Positions 8,885 to 17,326 are shown, counted from the stretch's first letter. The stretch is 43,125 nucleotides of DNA from JAKPQD01 sp029572965 (GCA_035374585.1 DAOSPF010000027.1:1-43125), one strand, 5' to 3'. The notes: a model not told the origin generated them from the letters alone. Program-made: numbers and translations.

Positions 8885-10435
8885 ATGTCACAGGAGAAAT
8901 TTTTATACAGGCATATTGGCCCGAGCGACTCAGAAGTTCCGGCAATGCTTGAAACTATTGGGGTCGAATCTGTTGATGATTTGATTGCCAAGACCCTGCC
9001 TGAGAATATCTTGCTCAAAAGGGTCTTAAGGCTTCCCAAATCCCAGACTGAGCATGAGTACCTCAAGCATATTTGGGAGATTGCTCAGAAAAACCTTGTG
9101 TATAAGTCTTACATCGGTTTAGGATATTACAATACCATAACACCGTCGGTTATACTTCGCAATATATTCGAAAACCCATCATGGTACACTTCATATACTC
9201 CATACCAGGCTGAGATTTCGCAGGGTCGTCTTGAAGCTCTGCTCAATTTTCAGACGGTTGTAATGGAGCTAACAGGTATGCCCATTGCCAATGCTTCGTT
9301 GCTGGATGAGGCAACAGCTGCTGCCGAGGCTATGATGATGTTTTACAATTCACGTACTTCTGCGCAAGCTGAAAATAGGGTACTCAAATTTTTTGTGGAC
9401 AAAAATAGCTGGCCACAGACCATAGATGTGTTGCGTACCCGTGCTTTACCTTTTGAAATAGAGGTTATAGTTGGAGATTACAAAACATACTCATTGGGTA
9501 ATGACTTTTTTGGGGCATTAGTGCAATACCCGGGTGCTGATGGTATCATCCATGATTATTCTGGTTTTATTCAAAAAGCTCACGAAAAGGAAATTCAGGT
9601 GGCTGTAGCTGCTGATATATTGAGCCTTACCATTCTTGTACCTCCCGGAAATATTGGGGTAGATGCTGTATTGGGTTCAACCCAGCGTTTTGGTATTCCT
9701 ATGGGGTATGGAGGACCACATGCTGCTTATTTTGCTGTTACTGAGAAATATAAACGTGCCATTCCGGGCCGTATTATTGGTGTTACAAAAGATGTACATG
9801 GCTTGCCTGCTTTGCGTTTAGCTATTCAAACCCGTGAACAACATATAAAACGAGAAAGGGCTACTTCTAACATTTGTACAGCACAAGCTTTACTTGCTAT
9901 TATGGCAGGTATGTATGCTGTATATCATGGAAAAACTGGTTTACAACATATCGCATTACACATTCACCGCTCGGCTTCTACATTGGCTCACAAGATTGAA
10001 GCCCTGGGTTATGAAGTGGTTAGCAAAAATATTTTCGATACCATTGAAATCAGGCTGCCTCATGAGGTTACCTCTGATGAGTTACAGCGGATAGCTGAAG
10101 AACGTATGATTAACCTGCGATACGAAGCTAAAAATACTGTATTTATTAGTGTTGATGAAACTACAACAATAGATGACCTTAATGTTTTGCTTGATTTATT
10201 TGCTGTCGCTATTTTCAAAAAGTATCAACCAATAGAGAGTCTTGAGCATAGCTTGTCTTTTGATAATATGCATTTGCGTGACGATGATTATTTCACACAA
10301 GATATATTTAAATTATATAGTTGTGAAACAGAGATGATGCGCTATATTAAAAAGCTTGAAAGACGTGATATTTCTCTTACACAAAGCATGATTTCGTTGG
10401 GCTCATGTACCATGAAGCTCAATGCTGCTACTTAA
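8885..10435 (+). CDS. gcvP: GcvP N-terminal fragment (before the internal stop)
   Basis: Open frame of 516 residues covering the whole N-terminal PLP-fold half (from FLYRHIGPSDSEVPAML through the SNICTAQALLA region) and the first part of the C-terminal half, ending in GSCTMKLNAAT. It lacks the PLP-binding lysine, so alone it cannot be active. The break is not the one seen in naturally split GcvPA/GcvPB, where the GSCTMK segment belongs to the second subunit. Confidence 0.8.
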   Translation: MSQEKFLYRHIGPSDSEVPAMLETIGVESVDDLIAKTLPENILLKRVLRLPKSQTEHEYLKHIWEIAQKNLVYKSYIGLGYYNTITPSVILRNIFENPSWYTSYTPYQAEISQGRLEALLNFQTVVMELTGMPIANASLLDEATAAAEAMMMFYNSRTSAQAENRVLKFFVDKNSWPQTIDVLRTRALPFEIEVIVGDYKTYSLGNDFFGALVQYPGADGIIHDYSGFIQKAHEKEIQVAVAADILSLTILVPPGNIGVDAVLGSTQRFGIPMGYGGPHAAYFAVTEKYKRAIPGRIIGVTKDVHGLPALRLAIQTREQHIKRERATSNICTAQALLAIMAGMYAVYHGKTGLQHIALHIHRSASTLAHKIEALGYEVVSKNIFDTIEIRLPHEVTSDELQRIAEERMINLRYEAKNTVFISVDETTTIDDLNVLLDLFAVAIFKKYQPIESLEHSLSFDNMHLRDDDYFTQDIFKLYSCETEMMRYIKKLERRDISLTQSMISLGSCTMKLNAAT

Positions 10436-11761
10436 ATGCTCCCTCTTAGCTGGCCTGAGTTTCAGTGCATACATCCATTTGCTCCGCTCGACCAAGTGGA
10501 AGGATATCATCAGTTGCTCAATCGACTTGGCAAATGGCTTTGCGAGATTACCGGGATGAGCCAAATCACCTTTCAGCCAAACTCTGGTGCTGCTGGAGAA
10601 TACACGGGTTTGTATATTATTCACAAGTATCACGAAAGCAAAAATGAGCATCAACGCAAGATTGTGCTTATCCCGTCTTCTGCACATGGTACCAATCCTG
10701 CAAGTGCAGCAATGGCAGGGCTGAAAGTCGTTGTAATTAATTGCGATGACAATGGTAACATTGACTTCAATGACCTGAAAGAAAAAGCAAATCAATACAA
10801 AGAAGAACTTTCATGCCTTATGTTGACATATCCATCAACCCATGGAGTGTTTGAAGAGCAGGTGAAAGATATTATTGACTATGTTCATTCATTAGGAGCC
10901 CAGGTATATATGGACGGGGCCAATATGAACGCACAGGTTGGCCTTACCAGTCCAGGCACAATTGGGGTTGATGTTTGTCACCTCAATTTGCACAAGACAT
11001 TTGCTATACCTCATGGTGGTGGGGGGCCCGGAAGTGGTCCTGTTTGCGTAGCTGAACACTTAGTTGAGTTTTTGCCAACGCATCCGCTTGCTGCTGTGGG
11101 GGGGCAAAAAGGTGGTACTGCTGTATCTGCTTCTCCCTGGGGTAGTGCGTTGATAGCAGAAATTTCTTATGCCTATATTGCTATGCTTGGTGCTGAAGGT
11201 CTTGCTGAGGCTACTAAATATGCCATTTTCAATGCCAACTATATGGCTGCAAGGCTAAAGAAAAAGTTTAAAATACTTTATACGGGCAAAAACGGCTTTG
11301 TAGCCCACGAGATGATTATCGATTGTCGTGAATTTAAGAAAATGGCTGATGTTTCTGAAATTGATATAGCCAAACGCCTTATGGATTACGGTTTTCATGC
11401 TCCTACTGTTTCTTTTCCCGTTCATGGTACCTTGATGGTTGAACCAACAGAAAGCGAGTCAAAGCAAGAGCTCGACAGATTTATAGATGCTATGTTTGCC
11501 ATTTATGAAGAGATTGAAGAAATTGCTTCAGATAAATATCCAAAAAATGACAACGTGTTGAAGAATGCTCCTCATACTGCTGCTCATGTTGCTTCCGATA
11601 GTTGGGCGCATCCTTATAGCAGGCAAAAAGCTGCTTTCCCATTATCTTGGATTCAGGAGAATAAGTTTTGGCCAGCTTGTGGCAGGACGGATGATGCTTT
11701 TGGCGACCGAAACCTGGTTTGCTCGTGTTCGCCTATTGATGAGTATCGGAAGAGCTTATAA
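10436..11761 (+). CDS. gcvP: GcvP C-terminal fragment (after the internal stop)
   Basis: Open frame of 441 residues that starts with the Met right after the stop codon, at the conserved EM(I/L)P position. It carries the catalytic segment NLHKTFAIPHGGGGPG with the PLP lysine at residue 187 (704 in the joined protein), SSAHGTNPASA, and the C-terminal NKFWPACGRTDDAFGDRNL. The TAAATG junction could in principle allow a terminating ribosome to restart, but no Shine-Dalgarno is visible before it. Confidence 0.8.
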   Translation: MLPLSWPEFQCIHPFAPLDQVEGYHQLLNRLGKWLCEITGMSQITFQPNSGAAGEYTGLYIIHKYHESKNEHQRKIVLIPSSAHGTNPASAAMAGLKVVVINCDDNGNIDFNDLKEKANQYKEELSCLMLTYPSTHGVFEEQVKDIIDYVHSLGAQVYMDGANMNAQVGLTSPGTIGVDVCHLNLHKTFAIPHGGGGPGSGPVCVAEHLVEFLPTHPLAAVGGQKGGTAVSASPWGSALIAEISYAYIAMLGAEGLAEATKYAIFNANYMAARLKKKFKILYTGKNGFVAHEMIIDCREFKKMADVSEIDIAKRLMDYGFHAPTVSFPVHGTLMVEPTESESKQELDRFIDAMFAIYEEIEEIASDKYPKNDNVLKNAPHTAAHVASDSWAHPYSRQKAAFPLSWIQENKFWPACGRTDDAFGDRNLVCSCSPIDEYRKSL

Positions 11762-11784
11762 AAATTGAGGTTATATAAAATGTA

Positions 11785-11828
11785 AAATGTCTGAACATTT
11801 AACAAGTTTTGTTCAGACATTTCTTTTT
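11785..11828 (+). terminator. Rho-independent terminator after gcvP
   Basis: The 13-bp arms AAATGTCTGAACA and TGTTCAGACATTT pair perfectly around a 12-base loop, followed by CTTTTT. It closes the pcm-hydrolase-gcvP unit. Confidence 0.93.
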
Positions 11829-11906
11829 ATTTAATTATTTTTATACTTTTCTCAAATTCCAGGGTTACTTTTTTGCATCTTCGGACATTAATAGTTGTAT
11901 ATATAA

Positions 11907-12509
11907 ATGGAGCAGTTTTCAAATGAGGATATTATCGGAGGGATTTTAAATAATAACAGTAAGGTTCTTCGGTATATTTATGCTGAAAATTTTCCGAAAG
12001 TAAGGCAACATATATGCATAAATGGTGGCAGCGAAGATGAAGCAGCAGACGTTTTTCAAGAGGCAATTCTTATTATTTTTGAAAAGGCCAGGAAAGAGCA
12101 GTTAGTGCTGACAGTCAAGTTTTCCACTTATTTATACGCAGTGGCCAAGGTTGTTTGGAAGTCCTATTTAAGGGAAAACAGAAAAGAAGAAGACATGTTT
12201 CAATTGAATGAGACTGAATGGGATTTTGAAATTGGAGAAGTTGACGATTATATTATTGATAATGAGCGATTTAAACTTGTTTGGAGATATTTTGACAATA
12301 TTAGTAAAGATTGTCAAACAATAATACGGTTGTTTTTAGAAGGAAAAAGCATAAGCGAGGTTACTCAGGAAATGAATTACAGCAGCGAACAGCATACAAA
12401 AAACCGAAGATTGCGATGCAAAGAGAGTTTGATAAAAAAGATAATGGCTGACCCTAAATATAAAGAGCTTTGTAGAGAAATAAAAATAGACAAAATAAAT
12501 AGATGGTAA
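11907..12509 (+). CDS. ECF-type sigma-70 family RNA polymerase sigma factor
   Basis: Predicted alternative sigma factor of 200 residues. Region 2 is recognised by EDEAADVFQEAILIIFEKAR followed by KFSTYLYAVAKVVWKSYLRE (-10 recognition and core binding). Region 4 is recognised by SKDCQTIIRLFLEGKSISEV followed by a helix-turn-helix and the basic tail KNRRLRCKESLIKKI. This is the type found across Bacteroidota next to genes for one-pass membrane proteins with TPR repeats, as here 228 bases downstream. No classic zinc-type anti-sigma gene is adjacent. The spacer upstream has only an imperfect -7 box. Its target genes cannot be told from this window. Confidence 0.85.
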   Translation: MEQFSNEDIIGGILNNNSKVLRYIYAENFPKVRQHICINGGSEDEAADVFQEAILIIFEKARKEQLVLTVKFSTYLYAVAKVVWKSYLRENRKEEDMFQLNETEWDFEIGEVDDYIIDNERFKLVWRYFDNISKDCQTIIRLFLEGKSISEVTQEMNYSSEQHTKNRRLRCKESLIKKIMADPKYKELCREIKIDKINRW

Positions 12510-12659
12510 ATAAAGATAATATTGCCTGTTTTTATACTATAGGAATTGCTTGCAGGGCGTTTGTTTTGATTGAAATGTAATTGTCTAACTGATAATGTTT
12601 TCAGGTATTATTTAATAGATATTTTTCATATGCAAAAATTTTTTTAAAATGAAACACCT

Positions 12660-12728
12660 ATGATGCAAAAAATTGCAAACACGTTGATGTTTATTGTGGG
12701 TGCATACTATCATTTCATTAAAAATTAA
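12660..12728 (+). CDS. Possible 22-residue hydrophobic peptide
   Basis: A short frame with tandem ATGs and the product MMQKIANTLMFIVGAYYHFI plus two residues, hydrophobic in the middle with positive charges at both ends. It ends nine bases before the ATG of the TPR protein, so it could be a leader or small membrane peptide. There is no clear ribosome binding site, and a frame of this length arises easily by chance. Listed as a weak candidate only. Confidence 0.15.
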   Translation: MMQKIANTLMFIVGAYYHFIKN

Positions 12729-12737
12729 AAAATAAAT

Positions 12738-13433
12738 ATGATGAAATTTGAGAATGAAAATGACCTGAAGTTGTATTCAGATTATGAACATGATGTGGAT
12801 ACATTTCTTTCAGATGTAGAAAAGAAAAGATTGATTGATAACCTTCAAACAATACAGGTTGAATATATTGAAAGTCAACATGATGATAAGAAGACGCCTA
12901 TTCGTCTTTCAAGAAAGAAGTATTATTTTGTTGCAGTTGCCATGTTGATTTTGTTGATTGGAGTTGCAGGTGTGTTAAAATTCAGCATTTTAAAAACCAC
13001 AATAGAGGGGACAGATATTTTTTTACAATATTATTCGGTTTACAAAGTTGATGGTGTTATGCGTTCAGATATCAATGCAAACTCCGAGCTTTCATTAGCG
13101 CTTGAAGCTTATTCTGAAGGCAATTTTGGAAAGGCCTCGTCATTGTTGAAAAGTCATGCGTATTCAGGAATCGAGTTTAATAAGGCTCAGTTTTATTTTG
13201 GTTTGGCAAGTATAGAACTGGCAGATTATCAGGTTGCCATTGAAGCTTTCAACAAGGTGTTGAGCAATGGTAATAATCCATACATTGCTCAATCGCATTG
13301 GTATTTGGCTTTAACATGGTTAAAGCTGAATAATTACAATGCAGCTAAAGAACATTTGCAATGGCTTCAGCAGAACGACAGGTTTTACGGGAAAAAAGCA
13401 AAGGAGATATTTAATAAATTGAATGACAATTAA
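12738..13433 (+). CDS. Single-pass membrane protein with TPR repeats
   Basis: Function not established. The 231-residue protein has a charged N-terminal part of about 60 residues, one membrane segment (YYFVAVAMLILLIGVAGVL, about residues 62-82), then a C-terminal part with TPR-type helices (AQFYFGLASIELADYQVAIE followed by AFNKVL, then SHWYLALTWLKLNNYNAAKE). The arrangement, cytoplasmic tail then membrane span then periplasmic TPR domain, and the position behind an ECF sigma gene suggest a regulatory partner, possibly an anti-sigma-like sensor. This is inferred from context; no anti-sigma zinc motif is present. Two adjacent ATGs (12738 and 12741) are both possible starts. Confidence 0.8.
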   Translation: MMKFENENDLKLYSDYEHDVDTFLSDVEKKRLIDNLQTIQVEYIESQHDDKKTPIRLSRKKYYFVAVAMLILLIGVAGVLKFSILKTTIEGTDIFLQYYSVYKVDGVMRSDINANSELSLALEAYSEGNFGKASSLLKSHAYSGIEFNKAQFYFGLASIELADYQVAIEAFNKVLSNGNNPYIAQSHWYLALTWLKLNNYNAAKEHLQWLQQNDRFYGKKAKEIFNKLNDN

Positions 13434-14054
13434 TAATCTATAAATAAAATCTATTGGCCATAATATTCATTAGTTTTACATTGACAGATTAGTTGTTCAT
13501 TGCTGTTAGACGCTTAGCGGCGAAACCCATGTTTATTAGTTTTCATTTTATTAAATATTAAGGTAGGATTAGGTTATTTTATAAAACGTCAGTATGTCAC
13601 AAGAAGAGTGCTTAGGTATATGATATTTACTGGCATTGTAAACTTTTAGCATAGGAGCAAAACTTACAAAATTCAAGGTAGCCTTAAATAGGCTAAAAAA
13701 GCTTTATCATCTAAGGTACAGGGCAATAACTTGCTTTTTTCAAACAGTTGCTTTTACATGGCCGATAAGGCTTTTTTCTTAAGGTCATTTACGTCAGGCA
13801 AACGGCGGGGCCTTTACCAGAAAAATCCCTTTTCATTGCTTTATAACAATAATTAACGATGTTATTCTTATATCGACACATGTTAAGTATTAAAAGGTTA
13901 CTAAATTTTTTGAACCATAGTTGTGTTTTTTTGTTTAAACATTAAGCATTAACAAGTACTTTAAAGTAATGACATTTTTTTAAAACATTGATAATCTTTT
14001 TATTGTAAATATGTTTGATATTTTATTATTTTTGTAGCATCAAAAAAATATTTT
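13434..14054. other. 621-base spacer without a recognised gene
   Basis: No convincing frame, tRNA or protein remnant is visible. It contains a small perfect hairpin, TAGCCT-N5-AGGCTA, at 13679-13695 followed by A-rich sequence, an imperfect ATAACA/TGTTAT pair around 13843-13865, and at the end the promoter of the YqgE gene. The base composition around 13740-13830 is a little richer in GC than the rest, which could mark decayed coding DNA or a small RNA, but nothing supports either firmly. Confidence 0.5.
14027..14034 (+). promoter_or_regulatory. Promoter -7 box of the YqgE/AlgH gene
   Basis: TATTTTTG fits TAnnTTTG exactly, 20 bases before the ATG at 14055. A TTG at about 14003 lies at a suitable -33 distance. 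Confidence 0.55.
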
Positions 14055-14645
14055 ATGCGCTCTGAGATTGATTATTTCAAAATAGAAGCCAATCACGTTG
14101 CGCCTGAACAAGGCAATATTCTCATTGCTGAGCCATTTTTAGCAGATAATTATTTTAAAAGGTCAATAGTTTATCTTGTCGGGCATGGAGTAGAAGGGTC
14201 TGTTGGGTTTATTCTCAATAAGCCGGTTAGCATGAAGATTGTTGACCTTATCCCCGATTTTCCATCTAATGATTTTTCGCTTTCTTTAGGTGGGCCGGTA
14301 AGCCCCAACACTATTCATTATATACATACGCTTGGCGATATTATTCCAGACAGTGTTCGGGTTAAAGATGATATTTATTGGAGCGGAGATTTTGATGTTG
14401 TTAAACAACTTATCGCTGCTAAGCAAATTAACAAGTCGCAGATACGGTTCTTTATTGGATACAGTGGTTGGAGCCCCGGACAGCTCGAAAATGAAATTGA
14501 TCAAAATTCATGGCTAATCCATCATTCAAACAACAATTTTATAATGAAGAATGATAAAGAGCATGCCTGGTCAAAGATTCTTTATGATATGGGCGGAAAA
14601 TATATCATGTGGGCCAATTCGCCTGAAAATCCTTCGATGAACTAA
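14055..14645 (+). CDS. YqgE/AlgH family protein (UPF0301)
   Basis: A conserved protein of unclear biochemical function. The 196-residue sequence has the family signature near the N-terminus, GNILIAEPFLADNYFKRSIV, then GSVGFILNKP, LSLGGPVSPN and the GYSGWSPGQLENEI segment. The length is normal. The name AlgH comes from a proposed role in alginate regulation in Pseudomonas, which should not be carried over here. It is monocistronic, with its own promoter box and a long spacer upstream, and converges on the class IV aminotransferase gene. Confidence 0.93.
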   Translation: MRSEIDYFKIEANHVAPEQGNILIAEPFLADNYFKRSIVYLVGHGVEGSVGFILNKPVSMKIVDLIPDFPSNDFSLSLGGPVSPNTIHYIHTLGDIIPDSVRVKDDIYWSGDFDVVKQLIAAKQINKSQIRFFIGYSGWSPGQLENEIDQNSWLIHHSNNNFIMKNDKEHAWSKILYDMGGKYIMWANSPENPSMN

Positions 14646-14657
14646 AGTTAAAAATAA

Positions 14658-14732
14658 AAAGGTAAAAGAAATAGGATATTTTATTGCCTTTATTGTCTTT
14701 ACTCTTTTGCCTTCTCGCTTTTACCTTTCTTT
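14658..14732. repeat. Inverted repeat between convergent genes, weak terminator candidate
   Basis: AAAGGTAAAAG (14658-14668) is the exact reverse complement of CTTTTACCTTT (14718-14728), followed by CTTT. The 49-base loop is long for an intrinsic terminator. It lies between the YqgE gene and the minus-strand aminotransferase gene. Confidence 0.35.
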
Positions 14733-14741
14733 CTACTTTTA

Positions 14742-15602
14742 TCACACTCCAAAAACACTCTTGTTGAGCAGCTTTATAAGATTCTGGCTCATGGCATTGT
14801 AGTACCTGCGGTTTCGGAAAGCTTGCACCCAGCGAATCCCGCTTATTGCGTTGGTCAAAAATATTTCATCTGCTTCAAGCAGGATGCTTTCTGTGATAGG
14901 AATGTTGTCAATGACATTAATACCAGCCTCTTTAGCAATAGTCATTAAGTAACGCCTCATTACTCCTGACACACAACCAGAGTCAGCTGCAGGGGTCAGT
15001 AATACATTGTTTTTTACTACAAAAAGATTGGAATTGCAGCTTTCAATAAGCTCTTGTTTTTGGTTCAAAATCAGACAATCGTCATAACCGTTTTCATGGG
15101 CAAAAATGCTTGCCATTACGTAAATAGCTGAAGATGTGGTTTTGAAAGAAGAGATACTGCTTGCAGTTTTAGTGATATCTTTAAAAATTTCAATACTGCA
15201 ACCTTTTTTGTTGAGCAGATAATATGGCTGTTCCAGTTGTTTTGTTTCGATAATATACGAAAAATCATTAGTTTCGGGAAGAAACCGGCCTCCATCTTTT
15301 CTGAATAGAATAACTTTCACTCTTGCACCAGTAAATAGCTTATTTTTATTGAGCAGATGCGTTATTTGTTTTGAAATAGCTGCTGGTGTAAATGATTTGT
15401 CGGGTTGCATTTTTAAAGCCTTTATTCCATTAGTAAGACGCTCAAAGTGCAAATTAAAAAGCTGAACATCTGTGCCATAAGCATGCATTGACTCAAACAA
15501 ACCATCCCCAAAGCAGAATGAACGGTTGTTGTGGTTAAACAATTGCTCATCAGACCTGTAAATATTGCCATCAACAATGATGAAAGTATCATTTGCTGCC
15601 AT
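14742..15602 (-). CDS. Class IV PLP-dependent aminotransferase
   Basis: Predicted fold-type IV aminotransferase or 4-amino-4-deoxychorismate lyase-like enzyme, 286 residues. Family features are the N-terminal NRSFCFGDGLFESMHAYG, the PLP lysine in SSFKTTSSA (Lys154), the segment ELIESCNSNLFVVK where the family reads E-x-x-x-S/T-N-hydrophobic, and DEIFLTNAISGIRWV near the end. Substrate use (branched-chain amino acids, D-amino acids or aminodeoxychorismate) cannot be fixed by eye. Its start overlaps the end of the GmhB-like gene by 14 bases, so the two are surely co-transcribed; it is the last gene of the three-gene minus-strand unit. Confidence 0.9.
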   Translation of the reverse strand: MAANDTFIIVDGNIYRSDEQLFNHNNRSFCFGDGLFESMHAYGTDVQLFNLHFERLTNGIKALKMQPDKSFTPAAISKQITHLLNKNKLFTGARVKVILFRKDGGRFLPETNDFSYIIETKQLEQPYYLLNKKGCSIEIFKDITKTASSISSFKTTSSAIYVMASIFAHENGYDDCLILNQKQELIESCNSNLFVVKNNVLLTPAADSGCVSGVMRRYLMTIAKEAGINVIDNIPITESILLEADEIFLTNAISGIRWVQAFRNRRYYNAMSQNLIKLLNKSVFGV

Positions 15603-16092
15603 ATTCTTTAATTATGCTATCCACAAACGCTGCTATGTCTGTATTTTTTGGGACAAGAATACCTTTTATGTTGGCTTTGTCAGCGGCTTCAACATCCCGC
15701 TTGCTGTCACCTATAAAAAAGGCCATGTTTTTGTCAATATTGAAGCGGGCTATTGCTTTTTCCAACAATAAAGAGTCTGGCTTACGGCACAAACACCTTC
15801 CAGATTGCTCATGGTGAGGGCAAAAGTAAAGCTCAGTAACAGTTCCGCCTTTTTCTTTTACCTTTTCGCAAAGGATTTTGTGCAATTCTTCGGTGTGGGC
15901 AATGGTGTATAAGCCTTTGCCAATCCCGCCCTGGTTTGATATGATTATCACCAGAAAGCCTGCTTTACAGAGCTTTGTAATATTGCTTTCAATATTTTCG
16001 TTTAAACGAAAGTCATTTACATTGTATATGTAATACAACCCTTCATCATTGTTGATTACCCCGTCACGATCTATGAAAACTGCTTTGTTCAT
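15589..16092 (-). CDS. GmhB-like HAD phosphatase (D,D-heptose 1,7-bisphosphatase family)
   Basis: HAD-superfamily phosphatase of the histidinol-phosphate/heptose-bisphosphate group, 167 residues. The nucleophile motif is IDRDGVIN (Asp8, Asp10), motif II is SNQGGIGKG, the zinc loop CPHHEQSGRCLC places Cys91, His93, Cys100 and Cys102, RKP provides the motif III lysine, and IGDSKRDVEAA holds the Mg-binding aspartates. The zinc loop is typical of GmhB, which acts in ADP-heptose synthesis for LPS. No other heptose gene lies nearby, so the substrate is not certain. It starts nine bases after the rhomboid stop and overlaps the downstream aminotransferase gene. Confidence 0.88.
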   Translation of the reverse strand: MNKAVFIDRDGVINNDEGLYYIYNVNDFRLNENIESNITKLCKAGFLVIIISNQGGIGKGLYTIAHTEELHKILCEKVKEKGGTVTELYFCPHHEQSGRCLCRKPDSLLLEKAIARFNIDKNMAFFIGDSKRDVEAADKANIKGILVPKNTDIAAFVDSIIKEYGSK

Positions 16093-16101
16093 TGTATTCT
16101 G

Positions 16102-16728
16102 TTAAAAACTAAAATTAAAAACCTGTTCAATAAAGCCATAAAGAAGTTTTGGTTCTAATAATATTGGGAAAGTGAAGCCATATAAGGCCCCTAAAAGGTG
16201 AGCATCATGATTGATATTGTCATGATTGCGTTTGCTCATATATTGTGAATAAATGAGGTATAAAACCCCGAAAATAATACCAGGAATAGGTATTATGCCC
16301 AAAAAAAGGAGTTTTTGCCAGGGATTGAAAAAAATACACGCGAAAACTATAGTGGACACAGCCCCGGAAGCTCCAACGGAGTTGTAAATGAAGGTGTCTT
16401 TGTATTTTTTGAGTGTTGTAAGCGAAGCTACCACGATAGCAGTGAAATACATGGTCATGTAATATGCAACGACAGGAAATCTAAGGCTTACCATTCCCTT
16501 TAATATAGAAAGGTAATATTCTAAGCCTAGTCCAAAAGAATAGAGGACAATCATATTGAAAATAAGGTGCATCCAATCGGCATGGATAAAAGCATGTGTT
16601 ATGAGCCGCCAGTATTGCTTGCGATGAACTACTTTGTAGGGGTTAAGTTCAAACAATTCGAACAATTGCTGGTTATAAAACGCTATTGTCGAAATAATAG
16701 ATGTAGCAACAACTAAAAATACTGTCAT
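16102..16728 (-). CDS. Rhomboid-family intramembrane serine protease
   Basis: Cleaves membrane proteins inside the bilayer. The 208 residues include about six hydrophobic segments, the family element HADWMHLIFNM in the second span, the catalytic serine in GASGA (Ser121) and the catalytic histidine in HDAHLLGALYG (His177). The frame stays open up to an ATG at 16791, which would add 21 residues, but the -7 box TATTTTTG at 16741-16748 would then lie inside the gene, and rhomboids of this group usually begin close to the segment MTVFLVVATS. The shorter start is therefore preferred, though its leader would be only about eight bases. Confidence 0.85.
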   Translation of the reverse strand: MTVFLVVATSIISTIAFYNQQLFELFELNPYKVVHRKQYWRLITHAFIHADWMHLIFNMIVLYSFGLGLEYYLSILKGMVSLRFPVVAYYMTMYFTAIVVASLTTLKKYKDTFIYNSVGASGAVSTIVFACIFFNPWQKLLFLGIIPIPGIIFGVLYLIYSQYMSKRNHDNINHDAHLLGALYGFTFPILLEPKLLYGFIEQVFNFSF

Positions 16729-16740
16729 GCTTTTTTTGTG

Positions 16741-16748
16741 CAAAAATA
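16741..16748 (-). promoter_or_regulatory. Possible promoter -7 box for the rhomboid operon
   Basis: The minus strand reads TATTTTTG, an exact TAnnTTTG match, 12 bases before the ATG at 16728. It would drive rhomboid, GmhB-like phosphatase and aminotransferase. Confidence 0.35.
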
Positions 16749-16846
16749 AAGAAAAAAGGCATAGTAAAAAGAGGCAAGAAATAACAGACAAGAGTTAAAT
16801 GGTGTCAAAATGAGTTTTGCTCATTTTTTGTTTCTTATAAAAGCCC

Positions 16847-16854
16847 TACATTTG
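16847..16854 (+). promoter_or_regulatory. dCMP deaminase promoter -7 box
   Basis: TACATTTG matches TAnnTTTG, with TTTG at 16827-16830 near the -33 position. It lies 42 bases before the chosen ATG at 16897 and downstream of the alternative ATG at 16810, which rules that start out. Confidence 0.6.
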
Positions 16855-16896
16855 CATTACAAATATTCAAAACCTCATTTTGTGGAAAACAGGCTG

Positions 16897-17325
16897 ATGC
16901 CATACAAAGAAAAACAAGAACAATTTGACAGGCGATACCTTGAAATGGCCCGGATATGGGCTAAAAATTCGTATTGCAAACGCAGACAGGTAGGCGCTCT
17001 CATTGTAAAAGACAAAATGATTATTTCTGACGGATACAATGGCACTCCATCAGGGTTTGAGAATAATTGTGAGGACGAGAGCGGGCGTACATATCCTTAT
17101 GTGCTACATGCCGAGGCTAATGCCATTACCAAAGTAGCAAAATCAAACAATAGCAGTGAAAATGCTACTTTATATATAACCACTTCTCCTTGTCTTGAGT
17201 GTGCAAAGCTTATCATCCAATCGGGTATTATAAGGGTTGTTTTTGCTGACAAATATCACCAGGAAGATGGTATAAACCTTTTAAAAAAAGCAGGTATAGA
17301 AATTGTACATATAAAATTTGAATAA
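16897..17325 (+). CDS. dCMP deaminase family protein (ComEB-like)
   Basis: Zinc-dependent deaminase that converts dCMP to dUMP for dTTP synthesis. The 142-residue form has the zinc motif HAEANAI (His71, catalytic Glu73) and PCLEC (Cys99, Cys102), plus the N-terminal ARIWAKNSYCKRRQVGALI and SDGYNGTPSGFENNCED typical of the bacterial dCMP deaminase/ComEB group. The frame extends upstream to 16810, but those residues (MSFAHFLFLIKALHL) are unlike the family and precede the promoter box. The CtpA protease gene follows one base after the stop. Confidence 0.93.
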   Translation: MPYKEKQEQFDRRYLEMARIWAKNSYCKRRQVGALIVKDKMIISDGYNGTPSGFENNCEDESGRTYPYVLHAEANAITKVAKSNNSSENATLYITTSPCLECAKLIIQSGIIRVVFADKYHQEDGINLLKKAGIEIVHIKFE

Positions 17326-17326
17326 T

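Larger units (their letters stand above)
8885..11761 (+). pseudogene. gcvP: Glycine dehydrogenase (P-protein), interrupted by one in-frame TAA
   Basis: GcvP decarboxylates glycine with PLP and passes the aminomethyl group to the H-protein lipoyl arm. The two halves lie in the same reading frame and would give a 958-residue protein, the normal length for single-chain GcvP, if the TAA at 10433-10435 were a sense codon. The stop replaces the conserved Glu of the segment GSCTMKLNAxxEM: one G-to-T change from GAA gives TAA. No other lesion is visible across 2.9 kb and both halves are well conserved, so the event is very recent, a sequencing or assembly error, or tolerated. The gcvT and gcvH genes are not nearby. 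The gene ends at a strong terminator. Confidence 0.85.

Noticed and set aside
10433..10435. TAA reassigned to a sense codon
   Set aside because: Many other genes in the window (for example pcm, the MBL hydrolase, asnA's neighbours, the four-helix gene) end at TAA in the expected place, so TAA is a normal stop in this genome.
8885..11761. gcvP as a natural two-subunit GcvPA/GcvPB split
   Set aside because: In the natural split the GSCTMK segment starts within the second subunit after a longer N-terminal stretch. Here the break falls behind that segment, in frame, at a conserved Glu, and the joined length equals single-chain GcvP.
13434..14054. Hidden tRNA, small RNA or decayed gene in the 621-base spacer
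   Set aside because: No cloverleaf, no recognisable protein fragment in any frame; only a weak 6-bp hairpin. Nothing beyond a plain spacer can be supported.
16810..16896. Upstream extension of the dCMP deaminase gene
   Set aside because: The added residues do not look like the family and the -7 box TACATTTG at 16847-16854 lies within them.
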